Shown here one piece after another: positions 63,006 through 64,000 of a stretch of DNA of 64,000 bases (the first letter of the stretch is position 1; each line of letters opens with the position of its first letter). Source of the stretch: Microbacterium sp. 8M (GTDB lineage Bacteria > Actinomycetota > Actinomycetes > Actinomycetales > Microbacteriaceae); assembly GCF_902506375.1 (NCBI RefSeq), contig NZ_LR733284.1, positions 225,508 to 289,507 of the forward strand, given 5' to 3'. The position numbers were made by a program, and so were the translations under genes. The notes beneath the pieces are model-generated. The model saw nothing but the letters and a program-made list of their open reading frames with translations. It had not been told where the DNA came from and did not search any database.

Positions 63006-64000
63006 TCAGGCCTCGGGCAGGAACCAGCCCGAGGGCCCGACGGGCTGACCCGCGCGGGTGAGGTACTGGTCCAGCCAGACGCGTGTGATGAGCTCGCGTC
63101 GGCTGCGCACGCCGACCTTGTCGAAGATCGCCTTCAGATGGTCCTGCACCGTGTAGGCCGACACGTGCAGCGCTGCGGCGATCTCCTTCGTCTCCGCGCC
63201 GCGCAGCACCATCGCCGTCACATCCCGCTCGCGCGGGGTGAGGGCGACGGCCGCGACGACCAGATCGACGACCTCGGAGGGGCGCGCCTCCTCGATCGTC
63301 ACCACCACCTCGCCGTGGTCGTCGTCGCGGGCCGCCAGCGGCGACGCATGCAGGATCAACCACACCCCGGAGCGGGTCCGCACCCGCGCCCGAGGCACCT
63401 GTTCGCCCGGCATTCCGCGCAGGCGGCGGGCGGCGGTCACCAGAGCGTACACGGTGCCGAGCGGGTCCGTGCTGTCTGCGGCGGCGCCGAGCTGCAGCAG
63501 GCGCTGCTGCGCGCCGATGCTCATGCGCACGACCTCGTCGGCTGCGTCGATCACGACGACCGCGGGCCCGCTCGCGGTCGTGTCCCGCAGGGATCGAGAG
63601 GTCAGCTGCGCCAGGATCCCGATCCGCACTCCGCGCGCGAACGCACCCGACAGAGCCGCGGCCCACTCGACCTCCTCCGCGTCGTACGCGGGGTCGTCCG
63701 GGCCGCGGAACAGGGCGATCCCGCCCCACAGCCCGGCGTCGTCGCGGAACGCGAGGCGCAGCTCGTCGCCGTAGCCGAAGAGAGGCCGGATCAGGCGGTC
63801 CATCCGGACGGAGGCGCCCGGTGCCCCGAGCCCGGCCGCACGCATCGCCACCGCGGGCGTCGCGGAGCGGATGATCTCGCTGAACGCCGTGCTCTCCTCC
63901 CCGCCGTACTCGAGGATCGCGAAGAGCGGATCCTCGGCGTCGCGGCGGGCGAGGTCGCCGAACTTGCGTCCGCTCGTGAGCATCTCCGTGACCGGGTCGT
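63006..64000 (-). CDS. LuxR family transcriptional regulator (5' end outside window)
   Basis: At least 331 residues; the frame stays open past ATG 63981-63983 to the window edge (DPVTE before MLTSG), so the start lies outside. A GAF-like sensor region (LFAILEYGGEESTAFSE ... LFGYGDELRLAFRDDAGLWGGIALFR) is followed by a PAS-like middle and a LuxR HTH (LTPRERDVTAMVLRGAETKEIAAALHVSAYTVQDHLKAIFDKVGVRSRREL). No receiver domain. Ligand unknown. Confidence 0.85.
   Translation of the reverse strand, partial: DPVTEMLTSGRKFGDLARRDAEDPLFAILEYGGEESTAFSEIIRSATPAVAMRAAGLGAPGASVRMDRLIRPLFGYGDELRLAFRDDAGLWGGIALFRGPDDPAYDAEEVEWAAALSGAFARGVRIGILAQLTSRSLRDTTASGPAVVVIDAADEVVRMSIGAQQRLLQLGAAADSTDPLGTVYALVTAARRLRGMPGEQVPRARVRTRSGVWLILHASPLAARDDDHGEVVVTIEEARPSEVVDLVVAAVALTPRERDVTAMVLRGAETKEIAAALHVSAYTVQDHLKAIFDKVGVRSRRELITRVWLDQYLTRAGQPVGPSGWFLPEA

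Overview
The window is GC-rich (about 70% by eye) DNA of a Microbacterium-like actinobacterium (Microbacteriaceae). The taxonomic call is inferred from codon use, many GTG/TTG starts, homodimeric AceE, a HAIR heat-shock operator, leaderless promoters and gene families typical of that group; no rRNA or tRNA lies here to prove it.

About 1-31.8 kb is a purine/allantoin/glyoxylate catabolic region. Urate to allantoin is covered by uox, uraH and uraD. Allantoin uptake and opening are covered by an NCS1 permease, a racemase and allB. Ureidoglycine deamination is covered by allE. Glyoxylate assimilation is covered by gcl, hyi, glxR and glxK. An NCS2 purine permease and an 8-oxoguanine deaminase feed purines in. 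Malic enzyme, aceE and a distant malate synthase G (55.4 kb) with a GlcG/HbpS-like partner could oxidise glyoxylate through malate, pyruvate and acetyl-CoA. An IclR-family regulator (11.3 kb) and a LacI-family regulator (21.1 kb) sit inside. No xanthine dehydrogenase, allantoate amidohydrolase or ureidoglycolate lyase is recognisable, but two CitE-like lyases of unknown substrate are present. Eight promoter regions carry a pair of 15-bp palindromic operators (TTCCR-N5-YGGAA type) spaced exactly 21 bp apart, which defines a probable regulon including malate synthase at 58 kb. One pair has no sense gene behind it.

About 26-28.5 kb is an HspR/HAIR-type ClpB lacking its N-domain. About 32-49 kb is ordinary chromosomal content: hydrolase, M28 peptidase, Lrp regulator, MFS, G6PDH, GH15, nitroreductase, ABC exporter, BenE, a two-component system, a VOC-HxlR cassette and an RibD-like reductase. 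About 49.4-52.7 kb looks like a small accessory island with a sortase-anchored secreted protein and three membrane proteins. About 52.8-64 kb holds HAD, exonuclease III, malate synthase, PEBP, pyrE, ROK kinase, a repeat array, YdeI, HAD-IIA, VOC and a partial LuxR regulator.

Three genome-scale signals stand out: the palindrome GGATCC is iterated far above expectation and forces rare codons; two REP-like families recur between and even inside genes; and at least thirteen genes have a -10 hexamer 6-7 nt before the start codon (leaderless mRNAs), whereas the purine genes have Shine-Dalgarno sites.
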